This document shows positions 44,453 through 52,752 of a DNA stretch of 64,000 bases, piece after piece. The stretch is from Collinsella aerofaciens (GTDB lineage Bacteria; Actinomycetota; Coriobacteriia; Coriobacteriales; Coriobacteriaceae). The notes under the pieces are model-generated. The model made no database searches and was not told where the DNA came from. It saw only the letters and a program-made list of their open reading frames with translations. How positions within the stretch are numbered: the stretch's first letter is position 1; every line of letters starts with the position of its first letter. A program made the translations under genes and the position numbers. Where the stretch lies: NCBI RefSeq assembly GCF_002736145.1, contig NZ_CP024160.1, positions 620,001 through 684,000 of the forward strand. The letters run 5' to 3'.

Positions 44453-44605
44453 TTAAAGCGATGGTTTCGAGGCACGCACGAACCGTAGGCGTTCAAGGAG
44501 GGAACCAAAGCAATCAAAGTGCTCGGATGAGTAGTCAATCGCCCCGGTGTCCATTTTTTTCTGATTGTCCGCCCCACGGCGCCGCTGTATATTTGCCTCG
44601 CTCAT
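44453..44605 (-). pseudogene. Short ORF, possible remnant of a RhuM-like gene
   Basis: A 50-codon frame (MSEANIQRRRGADNQKKMDT start) ends SLLERLRFVRASKPSL. That last stretch vaguely recalls the middle of RhuM-family proteins, where a similar LLxxIRxIRxSE segment precedes the conserved YQK block. Nothing conserved follows, so if the reading is right it is a fragment. It lies in a ~270-base space with no other gene. Confidence 0.25.
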
Positions 44606-44650
44606 GTCGACCCGGTCATGTTCTACACGATTGCTGATACTGTCCGTTAA

Positions 44651-45517
44651 TCAATAGATAGTCATTGAAGCACTCACTACAGGCGTTCTATAATCCCGTA
44701 TCTCATTTCGCGTGATAATTACAAGTTTTTCGAGTCTTATAATTCCTTTAGGGCTATTAGTTGCAAAGCCAATAGAATGACCAGACCACCACTTACCGTG
44801 AATTAAATAGGCAACAGGAACCGCATAGGCAATATCCCTTATATCGCCTATATCAAAATGGACGTCATCTAACGACGATATCGTTGACTGAGCATTAGGC
44901 CGAAAGATACCGCCTTTATCCGGCCTTGCGAACATATTCTCCCTGTTTGGAATTGTCTCGCAAAATATGATCCTGAATTCATTTTGCCAAGAATATGAGG
45001 CTTCCTTTGAATACATAGGAGTTAAGTTCTTAGTAGTGCCTAGACAATAGTAGTTCACCCTATCCGCCAGGAGCAGGCAGTGGTCGCAGCCATATTGTTT
45101 AGTAAGTGCAGAGACAATTCTATCGACGAACTGATCCAAATTTGCGATCACAACCGCCGTATCTCCAAATAGTGCAATCCTCTTATTTGCATGCTCCCAT
45201 TTCCTGCTTTCCGGGTGATATTGGAGCGTCATAGTCGAATAGCACTTCATATATTTCGTCTCGAAATCATCAATTAAGGATATGTCGCCGTACTCCCATT
45301 TTTCGTTGCGAATAGCTCCTTCCCTGCAATCGCCTCGGAATGAGTTGTCTACGGATGGGTCGTTTTGCGTGTTTGCAAGCCAGTCCCAACCCCCGAAAGC
45401 ATTCAACGGCCTGACGTAAACGTCACCATCAAGAAGCATTTCTGCATACTTGGCATCAGTAACTTTGGCCACAGCAAAAGGCTGTTCGAAGGGACGTGCT
45501 GAAATCAAGCTTCTCAA
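44651..45517 (-). CDS. Hypothetical protein of a defence-island-type family (RGDxxEG motif)
   Basis: 288 residues, AT-rich, TTG start (no in-frame ATG near). No membrane segment. The N-terminal third reads like a widespread uncharacterised family: KVTDAKYAEMLLDGDVYVRP, then FRGDCREGAI. A later block YSWQNEFRIIFCE is typical of the same proteins and of DUF2971-like proteins. Relatives are often seen near restriction or toxin genes. It stands alone and opposite to its neighbours at the junction of the polysaccharide and defence regions. Function unknown. Confidence 0.6.
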   Translation of the reverse strand: MRSLISARPFEQPFAVAKVTDAKYAEMLLDGDVYVRPLNAFGGWDWLANTQNDPSVDNSFRGDCREGAIRNEKWEYGDISLIDDFETKYMKCYSTMTLQYHPESRKWEHANKRIALFGDTAVVIANLDQFVDRIVSALTKQYGCDHCLLLADRVNYYCLGTTKNLTPMYSKEASYSWQNEFRIIFCETIPNRENMFARPDKGGIFRPNAQSTISSLDDVHFDIGDIRDIAYAVPVAYLIHGKWWSGHSIGFATNSPKGIIRLEKLVIITRNEIRDYRTPVVSASMTIY

Positions 45518-45692
45518 AGTATCAATCCCTTCTTAAAGAACACTGCTTGTATCGTACTCTAAGGACATCGCAGTCTCGTAATACGTAAACTTCTATAGGC
45601 GCCAATTGGTTTTAATCGAGGCTAAACTTTGTGTGGATATGGCTCCACGTCGTATTTGCTCAACGTGCCTTGTAGCTTAAGTCTAAAAATTG

Positions 45693-45986
45693 CGGCAAGG
45701 AGAAGCCGATCGTTGGCGTATTCATAGCTTAACGATGAAGCCCAACTACGAAATCTTCCGCGCGAGTTTCATCTAGGGCGTCATGAAGCGCGTGAAGGCC
45801 AAGGGCGTGCCCGTGGTGGTTTACGAGCCCACGCTGGACGCGCCGGAGCTCTTCGGCTCCGAGGTCACGCACGACCTGGAGGCCTTCAAGGCCGGATGCG
45901 ACGTGATCGTGGCCAACCGCTGGAGCGACGAGCTCGCGGACGTGGCGGACAAGGTCTACACGAGGGATCTGTTTAAGCGGGACTAG
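45693..45986 (+). pseudogene. UDP-glucose 6-dehydrogenase, C-terminal remnant
   Basis: Reads as the end of a nucleotide-sugar dehydrogenase: GKEKPIVGV (first frame), then after a frameshift SLTMKPNYEIFRASFI, an in-frame TAG where Gln is usual, and GVMKRVKAKGVPVVVYEP ... VIVANRWSDELADVADKVY ... RDLFKRD. At least two lesions plus loss of the N-terminal two thirds. Such a gene is a usual member of polysaccharide clusters, so this is probably the eroded tail of the cluster upstream. A terminator-like hairpin follows. Confidence 0.85.
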
Positions 45987-46045
45987 GGGAGAGGGGCCTA
46001 TACTGAGCGAGACTTGACCTTAGAAGCGAACGACTGCTCCCGAGC

Positions 46046-46085
46046 GATGGTATTGGCTGGCGCCAATACCATCGTCCTCTTCTTA
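46046..46085 (+). terminator. Terminator after the dead dehydrogenase
   Basis: Perfect 12-base arms GATGGTATTGGC / GCCAATACCATC with a 4-base loop, then GTCCTCTTCTT. Probably the original end of the polysaccharide operon. Confidence 0.8.
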
Positions 46086-46560
46086 TGGCGCTACATTCCT
46101 AGGATACGCATGGGAATGAAGTTGCCTATTATAATTTGACAAGATACACTACCGCCCATAGTAAAGCGGTCTGTCACGTACGGTTATCATTTGATTCGCT
46201 TGATCCAATACTCTTCGAATAATCTGATGTTCCATGCGTCATTTCTTTTGGTCCTAATCCAACCGCTTGTCGAAAATCTCCCGCCGAATGTATCGGCTTT
46301 AATTAGACTACATAGACGCGAGGCGGCACATCGGCAGGATTGCCTGTTGTTGCAGGGAGTTGTTCGCCATCGACCTCGAGATGAGCCGCTCGATCTACTT
46401 ACAAGTCTCACCCATGAGAAGCGATACCTGTGAGGCGTCAAGACTGTTGATCGAGCGGCATAATAATCAGGACATTAACGGACGGTCCGTCGTGAACCTC
46501 GGCGCGGCAGTCCAAGCGATAATATAGAACTTGGGGCAGTGCATGGACGACGGGAGATAG
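46086..46560. other. AT-rich spacer with no recognised gene
   Basis: About 470 bases without a convincing gene. Open frames on both strands around 46190-46440 mirror each other and resemble nothing known. May be eroded coding sequence. Confidence 0.4.
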
Positions 46561-46572
46561 GGAAGAAGACGT

Positions 46573-47301
46573 ATGAGCGAACTTGCAAGTTCAATTCTCG
46601 TCAGTGTGGTTACCGCTATTCTTGGATGGCTGGGAAAGGGAGCATGGGCTAATCGAAGACGGCTGATGCTGTGCGGGCTTACGAGAATAAATCCAGACGA
46701 GATGGTTCGAATCAGCGCTGCCTACTTGTTCAGGATAAGGATTGGTGGAAAGTTCCTTCTGATTAGGGGCAATAGAATCAGGGATCAGTATCAGCCGGTC
46801 GGCGGAGTATTCCAGTACTTTGCTGGGGCTGAGCCTGGCTTCAGGGAGATGGGCTGCAATCCAGACGATCGCATGAAAAACTCCTCATCGAATCCTCGCG
46901 ACCTGAGGGTGATTCTTCCTCGCAAGAACGTCTTGAAGTTCCTTGATTGGTTTGACAGCCGCAAAGACCGCGAAATCACGACCTTACGAGAGTTTTACGA
47001 GGAGCTTGTGAAGCCAAAATTTCTCCCAGAATCTTGTGCCCTCAACTTCAACCCGCAGTTTGTCAGACAGTGTGACCGCCAACTCAAATACTCGGAGCAT
47101 CTTGGCATTAACGAGATTCTCGTGCACGAGGTATACGAGATTGTCTTGAACGAGGAGGATCAGGAGTCGATTTTCTCGTTCATTAACGATCATCCAGCGG
47201 GAGCTCTCCTGCTTGTCGACGAGCAGGAGATAAGACGGCGGTCCGTGGAGGTCAATGGGCAGTTCTTTAACATCGCACCTACGGCGGGGAGCATCCTATG
47301 A
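46573..47301 (+). CDS. Membrane-anchored SMODS-associated NUDIX-like protein (CBASS effector candidate)
   Basis: 242 residues. One N-terminal membrane segment (ASSILVSVVTAILGWL, ~5-20) is followed by a basic stretch and a NUDIX-like domain. The strand block RIRIGGKFLLIRGNRIRDQY leads to QPVGGVFQ (~74-81), and the second half of the Nudix box, REFYEEL (139-145), appears only after a ~55-residue insert, as in the SMODS-associated NUDIX family. Its stop overlaps the start of the CD-NTase gene (ATGA). In CBASS-type systems such a partner would sense the cyclic nucleotide and attack the membrane; that role is inferred from pairing and layout. The start has GAAGAAG upstream. Confidence 0.82.
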   Translation: MSELASSILVSVVTAILGWLGKGAWANRRRLMLCGLTRINPDEMVRISAAYLFRIRIGGKFLLIRGNRIRDQYQPVGGVFQYFAGAEPGFREMGCNPDDRMKNSSSNPRDLRVILPRKNVLKFLDWFDSRKDREITTLREFYEELVKPKFLPESCALNFNPQFVRQCDRQLKYSEHLGINEILVHEVYEIVLNEEDQESIFSFINDHPAGALLLVDEQEIRRRSVEVNGQFFNIAPTAGSIL

Positions 47302-48851
47302 GCGACGAGCGCGTCTATCGGGGATACATGGAGGGCCAGCTGAAGAGGGCTCTAGCTGATATCGAAATCCCGGATAGCTACTACGAGAAGGCGGAGACGG
47401 CCTACAACTCCATATGCAACGACCTAACCGACCAGAATTGCGTCCTGTCTACTCTTGGCCCTGAGGCGATACTGCAGGGCTCAATGAGGCTCGGAACGGC
47501 AGTGAAGCCCATTGATGAAAACGGTTCGTATGACGTTGACATGGTATGCAACCTGCGTACGCTGTCGAAGTCCGTCACCACCCAGGCGCATGTTAAGAAA
47601 GTCGTTGGCGACGAGGTGAAGAAGTATGCGAAGCGGCACGGTATGACAAAACCCCCGCACGAGGGAAAGAGGTGTTGGACGCTCGAATACGTCGACGATG
47701 TAAACTTCCATATCGACATCCTTCCGACGATAGACGACACCTCTAACCACGCCGACTGCCTGAGAAATAGAGGCTTCGGCGTTCCTGATGACGCTCGTTA
47801 TCTTGCACATACCGACAAAAGGCACCCTCGGTACTCAGAGATTTGTTCAGATTGGGCATCTACCAACCCCCGAGGCTATGCACGGTGGTTCTTTAAGGTT
47901 GCCGACTTGCGAACCTACAGAGAGCGCCTGGCGAAGGCCCGTAACGTGACCTTTGAGAGCATACGTCCGTACAGGGTTAAAACACCGCTACAGCAGTACG
48001 TCCAGTTATTGAAGCGTCACAGGGACGTCTTTCTCTCGAATCAACAAATGAGCCGTGGTCAAATAAGGTCGGTCGTCGTCACGACGCTGGCGGCGAAGGC
48101 CTATGAGCAAATTATTCATCATAGTGGCTGGTACAACGATTTCATTGAAGTCGTTCAGGGTCTTTCAACTCACATCCGAAAGACGCCCGATGGCTGTTAT
48201 GAACTCGTGAACCCAGCCGACCAGTTGGAGAACTTCCTAAAGGACTGGACCGAAGAAGACGCAAATCTTTTCTATCGATGGTGTGAAGCGGTCTCTGACG
48301 ACCTGGGGCAGCTCCCCTCGACTCTCAAAAAGGGCATATTCAACCGCTACCCCGCGCGCTCGATAAGAGAGTCTCTCGGGTTGCCCAAACAATCTTCCTC
48401 TGACTGCAACTGTAAGGGGGTTAGGGGGTATCTCGATAGGTTGCCTCACCACAAGCAGCATGGAGGAATCGAGATTGATCTCCTGTCGATAAAGATCAAA
48501 GCGGAGAAGATGAGGAACGGCGGGACCTTCGTTCCCTTCGAGTCTGATACCCCGCTTCCCAAGAACGTCTCACTCCGTTTCAGTGCGGCCGGCGATAATT
48601 TCGATGGCTTTACCCTGAAGTGGCAAGTTACGAACGACGGACGGGAGGCGATTGCGGCAAATTGCCTGCGCGGAGACTTCTACCTCAGTGACACCTCCGC
48701 CAGGGGACGGAAGGCGAGGGGAGAAAAGACTTACTACATCGGGCGGCACTACGTCGAATGCGTCGCCGAGAAGGATGGCGTGGTCTACGGACGAAGCGAC
48801 CCCTTTGTGGTGAACATCACCAATGACGATGCTTCTAGAAGGAACTGGTAA
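47298..48851 (+). CDS. CD-NTase (cyclic-oligonucleotide synthase) with AGS-C-like sensor domain
   Basis: 517 residues. SMODS-type nucleotidyltransferase: LQGSMRLGT (GS at 61-62), catalytic Asp79 and Asp81 in SYDVDMVC, and Asp140 in NFHIDILPT form a complete active site. A helical middle part contains the OAS/SMODS-like segment TPLQQYVQLLKRHRD. The last ~130 residues (VSLRFSAAGDNFDGFTLKWQ ... GRHYVECVAEKDGVVYGRSD) look like the adenylyl/guanylyl-and-SMODS C-terminal sensor domain. Coupled to the membrane NUDIX gene. With no Cap2/Cap3 or HORMA genes next to it, the pair resembles a minimal type I CBASS. The product nucleotide cannot be predicted from sequence alone. Confidence 0.88.
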   Translation: MSDERVYRGYMEGQLKRALADIEIPDSYYEKAETAYNSICNDLTDQNCVLSTLGPEAILQGSMRLGTAVKPIDENGSYDVDMVCNLRTLSKSVTTQAHVKKVVGDEVKKYAKRHGMTKPPHEGKRCWTLEYVDDVNFHIDILPTIDDTSNHADCLRNRGFGVPDDARYLAHTDKRHPRYSEICSDWASTNPRGYARWFFKVADLRTYRERLAKARNVTFESIRPYRVKTPLQQYVQLLKRHRDVFLSNQQMSRGQIRSVVVTTLAAKAYEQIIHHSGWYNDFIEVVQGLSTHIRKTPDGCYELVNPADQLENFLKDWTEEDANLFYRWCEAVSDDLGQLPSTLKKGIFNRYPARSIRESLGLPKQSSSDCNCKGVRGYLDRLPHHKQHGGIEIDLLSIKIKAEKMRNGGTFVPFESDTPLPKNVSLRFSAAGDNFDGFTLKWQVTNDGREAIAANCLRGDFYLSDTSARGRKARGEKTYYIGRHYVECVAEKDGVVYGRSDPFVVNITNDDASRRNW

Positions 48852-49184
48852 AGGCCTTTGGACGCAACGTTGGCCATATGATCAGAGTCACGTAAAAGGT
48901 CAATAGATGTGGATATCGGAAATGGACTAGTACTCAAGTTTAATTTGAAAGCCGAACAACATGAAGTTCTTTGATGAAGACCTAAATGGGCAGCTATTGA
49001 GCTGGCGGTATTATCCACGGCACTCCTCCTTTCACCGACTGGCAAAACGATTTACACCTAATTTCGTAAATCAGTCACAGGGTTTCATCTTGCCCGTAGT
49101 CCGATCTCGCTAAACTAATAACTGCTGCTACCAGGTCATTTTCTGGTACAGCTTCTATTGGCTCCTGCGAAGATCGGAGCGGTT
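48852..49184. other. Spacer after the CD-NTase gene
   Basis: About 330 bases, no gene seen. A small hairpin GATTTAC / GTAAATC lies near 49050-49073. Composition changes from AT-rich to GC-rich toward 49160, marking the switch to genome-like sequence. Confidence 0.4.
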
Positions 49185-50279
49185 ATGTTTACTGCCGCGT
49201 TCCACACTAGCCGTCACTACATCCTGTTTACCGCCATGGCCTGCCTATGCGTTTTGCTGGGCGGGCCTTCTTATGCCGCGGGTGCGGAGAGCCTCATCAT
49301 TGCGGGCGCGACGTACTACGAGCCGGGCGTCTCGGGTCCTGGTTGGGCCTGGACCGATGCCGACCACTTGGAGCTTAACGGCTACGCGGGCGAGGCCATC
49401 GGCGCCGACGGCGACCTGGTGCTGACACTTGCCGGGCAAAACTCCGTGACGGAATCGCATGCGCCCGATGCGGACATCACGCTGTGCGGCATGGAGGTGT
49501 GGGGCAACCTGACGCTTCGCGGTACCGGGACCCTGACGGCGACGGGCTCACAGTGCGGGATCCACGTCTCGCAGGCGCTCGTGGTGGACGGCTGCACCGT
49601 CGATGCCCGGGCAGACGGGTCCGATATTACGGACGAGGCAGTTGCCGGCGTGATCGCAGGCGACATGGCCGTGCGCGGCGGCGGGCGCGTCGTTGCCGCG
49701 GGCGCCGGGCCCGGAGCGGGCGTGCACGCCTATGGCGTGTATCTGCAGGATGCGAGCCTTGGCGATGGTGCAGCCGGCTGTCGACTTTCCGTCGACGCCT
49801 CGTGGCTCGATGCGACCGGTGCCGACGGCGGCGTTGCTTGCCTGGGCGGGTCGCTTGTGTCCGCTCGGTTTGTGGCGCCTGCCGGCGGGACCTTTGGTGC
49901 TTGTGGCGTGGTGGATGCCTCCGGTGCGGTGGCACCGCATGTGGTGGTTAAGCCCGATGTCGTCACGCCTCCGGCGGGGGAGACCGACAGGGGCGAGGTG
50001 CCGGGCGATGGAACGGACAAGTCTCCCGCCGATGCAAGCCCCGCTGCTGGAGAGCCCACCACAGGGCCCACGGCAAATCCCTCTCTGAAACCCACGGCCG
50101 CGACAACCAAGACAACAACGACAGTAACCAAGGCCACAGTGTCCACGCCGTCCAAGCCCAAACCCGCCACCGCGACCACTTCGGCGCTCCCCAAGACCGT
50201 CGACAACAACTGTGTCGTCGCCTCCATGGTGCTTTTCCTGCTGGGGACAGTGTTTCTAGCCGTCGCATATCGCTGCTAG
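49185..50279 (+). CDS. Secreted surface protein with sortase-like LPKTV tail
   Basis: 364 residues, GC-rich like the core genome. A signal peptide (YILFTAMACLCVLLGG, cleavage near SYAAGA) is followed by short repeated strands (LVLTLAGQNSVTE, GNLTLRGTGTLTATGSQCGI) that suggest a right-handed beta-helix, then a Thr/Pro/Lys-rich stalk (TTKTTTTVTKATVSTPSKPK). The end is LPKTVDNN, a hydrophobic segment and RC. The order is that of an LPxTG cell-wall anchor, but the Gly is Val, so anchoring may fail or use a relaxed sortase. GGAG lies 5 bases before the ATG; an upstream TTG is rejected. Lies among defence genes without obvious link. Confidence 0.75.
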   Translation: MFTAAFHTSRHYILFTAMACLCVLLGGPSYAAGAESLIIAGATYYEPGVSGPGWAWTDADHLELNGYAGEAIGADGDLVLTLAGQNSVTESHAPDADITLCGMEVWGNLTLRGTGTLTATGSQCGIHVSQALVVDGCTVDARADGSDITDEAVAGVIAGDMAVRGGGRVVAAGAGPGAGVHAYGVYLQDASLGDGAAGCRLSVDASWLDATGADGGVACLGGSLVSARFVAPAGGTFGACGVVDASGAVAPHVVVKPDVVTPPAGETDRGEVPGDGTDKSPADASPAAGEPTTGPTANPSLKPTAATTKTTTTVTKATVSTPSKPKPATATTSALPKTVDNNCVVASMVLFLLGTVFLAVAYRC

Positions 50280-50361
50280 GGCCCCGTTTAAGCGAGACCA
50301 GGAGAGAAGCGAAGGCAACTATTGTAGAAGCCTTTAGCCTTCTACTAAATCAATTTCCTAG

Positions 50362-50407
50362 AAAATAGCGCCGCATCAGCTATCGCAGAGACGGCGCTAT
50401 TTTCTTT
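50362..50407. terminator. Bidirectional terminator-like hairpin
   Basis: Perfect 12-base arms AAAATAGCGCCG / CGGCGCTATTTT, then CTTT. It stands ~85 bases after the surface-protein stop. An imperfect smaller hairpin GTAGAAG / CTTCTAC lies just before (50324-50345). Confidence 0.8.
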
Positions 50408-50531
50408 AGCTCGACTGCCTCTCGATCTGTTGCCGATGTTGGCCTTACACCCCATCTGCCAGAGCGATAAGATAATTGCAATCCAAATGTTGCCATTTAT
50501 AAAGCTTCTTGTTCCACTAAAGGATTGATAT

Positions 50532-51464
50532 ATGTCTAATGAAACTAAAGTTGAGGTTGATGATGTAGCCTCGTATATCAAATACATCAACGAGCTTTCA
50601 CCAACAATAGATGGTGACGCCAGAACAATTGAGTCTACATTTGTGTTTCGTGGACAAGGATCGACTAAGTTTGATCTAGTTCCGTCAATCGGAAGAGACA
50701 GTCTTTGGCGTAAACCGGGATGTGACGCCATTTCTCCTATCATAGGCACCCTTAAGCACGAGGCGGATATTATTGAAACTGCCTGCCGCATATTGCCAAA
50801 TGTTTTTAAACGAGATTTGCTTCCAATTGATCTTTTAGCCTGTCTCCAGCACTACGGAGTCCCCACCAGACTATTAGATGTCACTTCAAACGCGCTTGCC
50901 GCCCTCTATTTCGCCTGCGGAAATCTGGATGACGTGGGCGAAGTATTTATCTTTAGGCGACCGGGAGGGGATAAGCAGGAATATCCCATCTGTCAGGCAA
51001 TCGCGGACTCGTGGCATCTGTTTATGAACTCTAAAGTGTTATCAGACTTTGCTTCACTTGCAATATCTAGACCATACTTTGACTATCAACGTGATCTAGT
51101 GCTTTCAAATTGCCCTGAACCAACCGATCAGGCAAAATGGTTTAAGGAGTGCTGCGAAGACACATTATTTGTCTACGGAACTAGATATCTCGATAGGCAA
51201 GCCGCCCAGTCGGGGCAATATATCCTTTTCCCAAATGACATTCGTGGTGAAGACCCTTATTTATCGTTTGAGGAATTCATAAGTCCGCTGCCCAAAGACA
51301 GTCCCGTAATAGCCGGCCGTTGCATAGTGCCATCTGAAAGGAAAAAATCCCTGCTTATCGAATTGGGCAATCTTGGCGTAACCGAATCCACGCTCTTTCC
51401 CGACAGTATTGAGAAGATCTGCTCTGGAATGGTGAGCGAATTTAAAAGAAATCAATATACGTGA
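50532..51464 (+). CDS. FRG-domain protein
   Basis: 310 residues, AT-rich. The name-giving motif is FVFRGQG (37-43). The second conserved block is LLACLQHYGVPTRLLDVTSN, followed by ALAALYFAC (to ~129), both typical of FRG proteins. The family is widespread in phage-defence islands and toxin loci and may have an ADP-ribosyltransferase-like fold; its activity is not settled. The C-terminal half has no recognised motif. A single gene with a promoter-like AT-rich leader, next to a surface protein gene and a small gene pair of unknown function. Confidence 0.82.
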   Translation: MSNETKVEVDDVASYIKYINELSPTIDGDARTIESTFVFRGQGSTKFDLVPSIGRDSLWRKPGCDAISPIIGTLKHEADIIETACRILPNVFKRDLLPIDLLACLQHYGVPTRLLDVTSNALAALYFACGNLDDVGEVFIFRRPGGDKQEYPICQAIADSWHLFMNSKVLSDFASLAISRPYFDYQRDLVLSNCPEPTDQAKWFKECCEDTLFVYGTRYLDRQAAQSGQYILFPNDIRGEDPYLSFEEFISPLPKDSPVIAGRCIVPSERKKSLLIELGNLGVTESTLFPDSIEKICSGMVSEFKRNQYT

Positions 51465-51625
51465 CGCCAAACGATCGGGTATTCGGAATAAGCCCTTAGC
51501 ATCCGATTGTCGAGGCGCTTCTTAACGAATCCGGCTCGATTGCCAGGGTCAAATCGTTCTCATGGATTTGGTTTATCAACAAGGAGCGAATCCACGACAT
51601 AGATCCCGTCCAATGCGGAAAATGG

Positions 51626-52000
51626 ATGTTCTTCTTCTCTCCATTCAAAACCGCCCTCATGGACGACATTGTCGGAACCGCAGTTCTTGATGGCGTCGTC
51701 GTAGAGGCCAAATACTCGAACCCCGAAACGCTCATCGCGGCGGGCTCGAAACATGGTGTCTGTTGCTTTTACCTAAACGGTAACGATAGAGTAAGCCATA
51801 AGAGGGTACTGAGCTACATGCTGGAAAACGGGCTAATCAGGAAGACAAAGACTGGAAAGCTGTATAACATTTCGTTCAAGTTCGACACTGAGACCTACGC
51901 AGGAAAGTACAAGGGGAGCGGCTTCTCCGGAAAGATAAAGCTCGCGGACTTCGTTGACCTGGAGACGGGAGAGTTTATCTTGGACAGCGGGGCGGATTAA
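51626..52000 (+). CDS. Hypothetical protein, possibly missing its N-terminal start
   Basis: From ATG 51626 it gives 124 residues (KYSNPETLIAAGSKHGVCCF, NGLIRKTKTGKLYNISFKFD). The same frame stays open upstream to 51500 and reads sensibly there (EALLNESGSIARVKSFSWIW, then FINKERIHDIDPVQCGKW). But that part has no ATG, GTG or TTG start, because a TAG stands at 51497. Either translation starts at 51626 or the gene lost its true start. The stop overlaps the next ATG by one base (TAATG). No known domain recognised. Confidence 0.6.
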   Translation: MFFFSPFKTALMDDIVGTAVLDGVVVEAKYSNPETLIAAGSKHGVCCFYLNGNDRVSHKRVLSYMLENGLIRKTKTGKLYNISFKFDTETYAGKYKGSGFSGKIKLADFVDLETGEFILDSGAD

Positions 52001-52239
52001 TGAACTCTGCTTATGCTAGGGATGACGGGACCGTTCGCGTAGCCGTCGAGCGTCCGGTTGACCTTGGCTTTGACCATGCGGAATGCTTGATGCCTGAGGT
52101 TAAGTGGTTCAATGGCGAATGTTTTTCTACTGACGATCTGGATTTTTTGACCGAGTTCGTTAGATCAAACGCTCCGTTTATCTTCGAGCTAGCAGAACGG
52201 CAAAAAGCCGGACCGGCGGTATCGGCGCTGGCCCCCTGA
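52000..52239 (+). CDS. Small hypothetical protein coupled to the preceding gene
   Basis: 79 residues, acidic, no known domain (RPVDLGFDHAECLMPEVKWF; FRSNAPFIFELAER-like end). The ATG overlaps the upstream stop, so it is translated by coupling. The two may form a functional pair such as toxin and antitoxin, but nothing in the sequence proves it. Confidence 0.55.
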   Translation: MNSAYARDDGTVRVAVERPVDLGFDHAECLMPEVKWFNGECFSTDDLDFLTEFVRSNAPFIFELAERQKAGPAVSALAP

Positions 52240-52267
52240 CACTCTACTGTTGAACGGAAAATATCCC

Positions 52268-52567
52268 ATGATTTCGCCTTCCGACATATCCACCGTCGCC
52301 TCCCGCGTGCTGGCTCAATACGACGTCAGCGAAGCCTATTTATTTGGCTCGTTTGCCCGAGGCGAGCAAACGCCAGATAGCGATATTGACTTGCGCCTAG
52401 TCTGCGGCAACACCATGACGTTCGGCACGCTTTATGAACTCTCCCATGAGCTCGAGAAGGAACTTGGTCGAAAGGTTGATATCGTCACCAACCCACCAGA
52501 GCACATGCGCCCGGCCTTCCGCAAAAGCATCGAGCAAGATGAGGTGCTTGTCTATGAAGCTCTGTAA
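52268..52567 (+). CDS. MNT-type nucleotidyltransferase (MntA-like antitoxin), HEPN partner missing
   Basis: 99 residues, minimal nucleotidyltransferase: YLFGSFARGEQTPDSDIDLR carries the GSFARG loop and the two metal-binding Asp. A third acidic residue follows in GRKVDIVT. In MntA-HepT pairs this protein adenylylates and silences a HEPN ribonuclease. The usual HEPN gene directly downstream is absent: the ~200 bases to the next gene hold only a short frame without HEPN features. The start at 52268 is preferred over TTG 52250. GC-rich. Confidence 0.85.
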   Translation: MISPSDISTVASRVLAQYDVSEAYLFGSFARGEQTPDSDIDLRLVCGNTMTFGTLYELSHELEKELGRKVDIVTNPPEHMRPAFRKSIEQDEVLVYEAL

Positions 52568-52701
52568 GCAGGACGAAGCGTTAGCGTGCTCCGGCGTGAT
52601 CAGCAAGTCTGAATTTTGTCGCATACTTCCGGACTCGGCGAGCCTTAGAAGCCAGTATTGAACTCAAACTCGGTTCCAGACACCCTCTTGCTATTTGAAT
52701 A

Positions 52702-52752
52702 CAGGTATCGCTCTAGCGATAGTATGTTATACTATCGCTAGAGCGATACCTG
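52702..52752 (+). promoter_or_regulatory. 51-bp palindrome with two nested operators before the DUF3990/XRE pair
   Basis: Two perfect 24-base arms (52702-52725 and 52729-52752) face each other across GTT. Each arm itself contains a 16-bp dyad TATCGCT-NN-AGCGATA. TATACT (52728-52733) at the centre can serve as -10. AGGAGA and the GTG start follow 5 bases later. Two identical half-operators around a promoter fit autorepression by the XRE protein of the operon. Confidence 0.85.

Noticed and set aside
46187-46441. Short protein-like frames on both strands before the CBASS-like pair
   Set aside because: The plus and minus frames mirror each other, have no ribosome site and resemble no family.
52434-52661. 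Frame after the MNT gene as the missing HEPN toxin
   Set aside because: Only ~35 codons lie beyond the MNT stop, with no R-x4-6-H motif or helical HEPN pattern.
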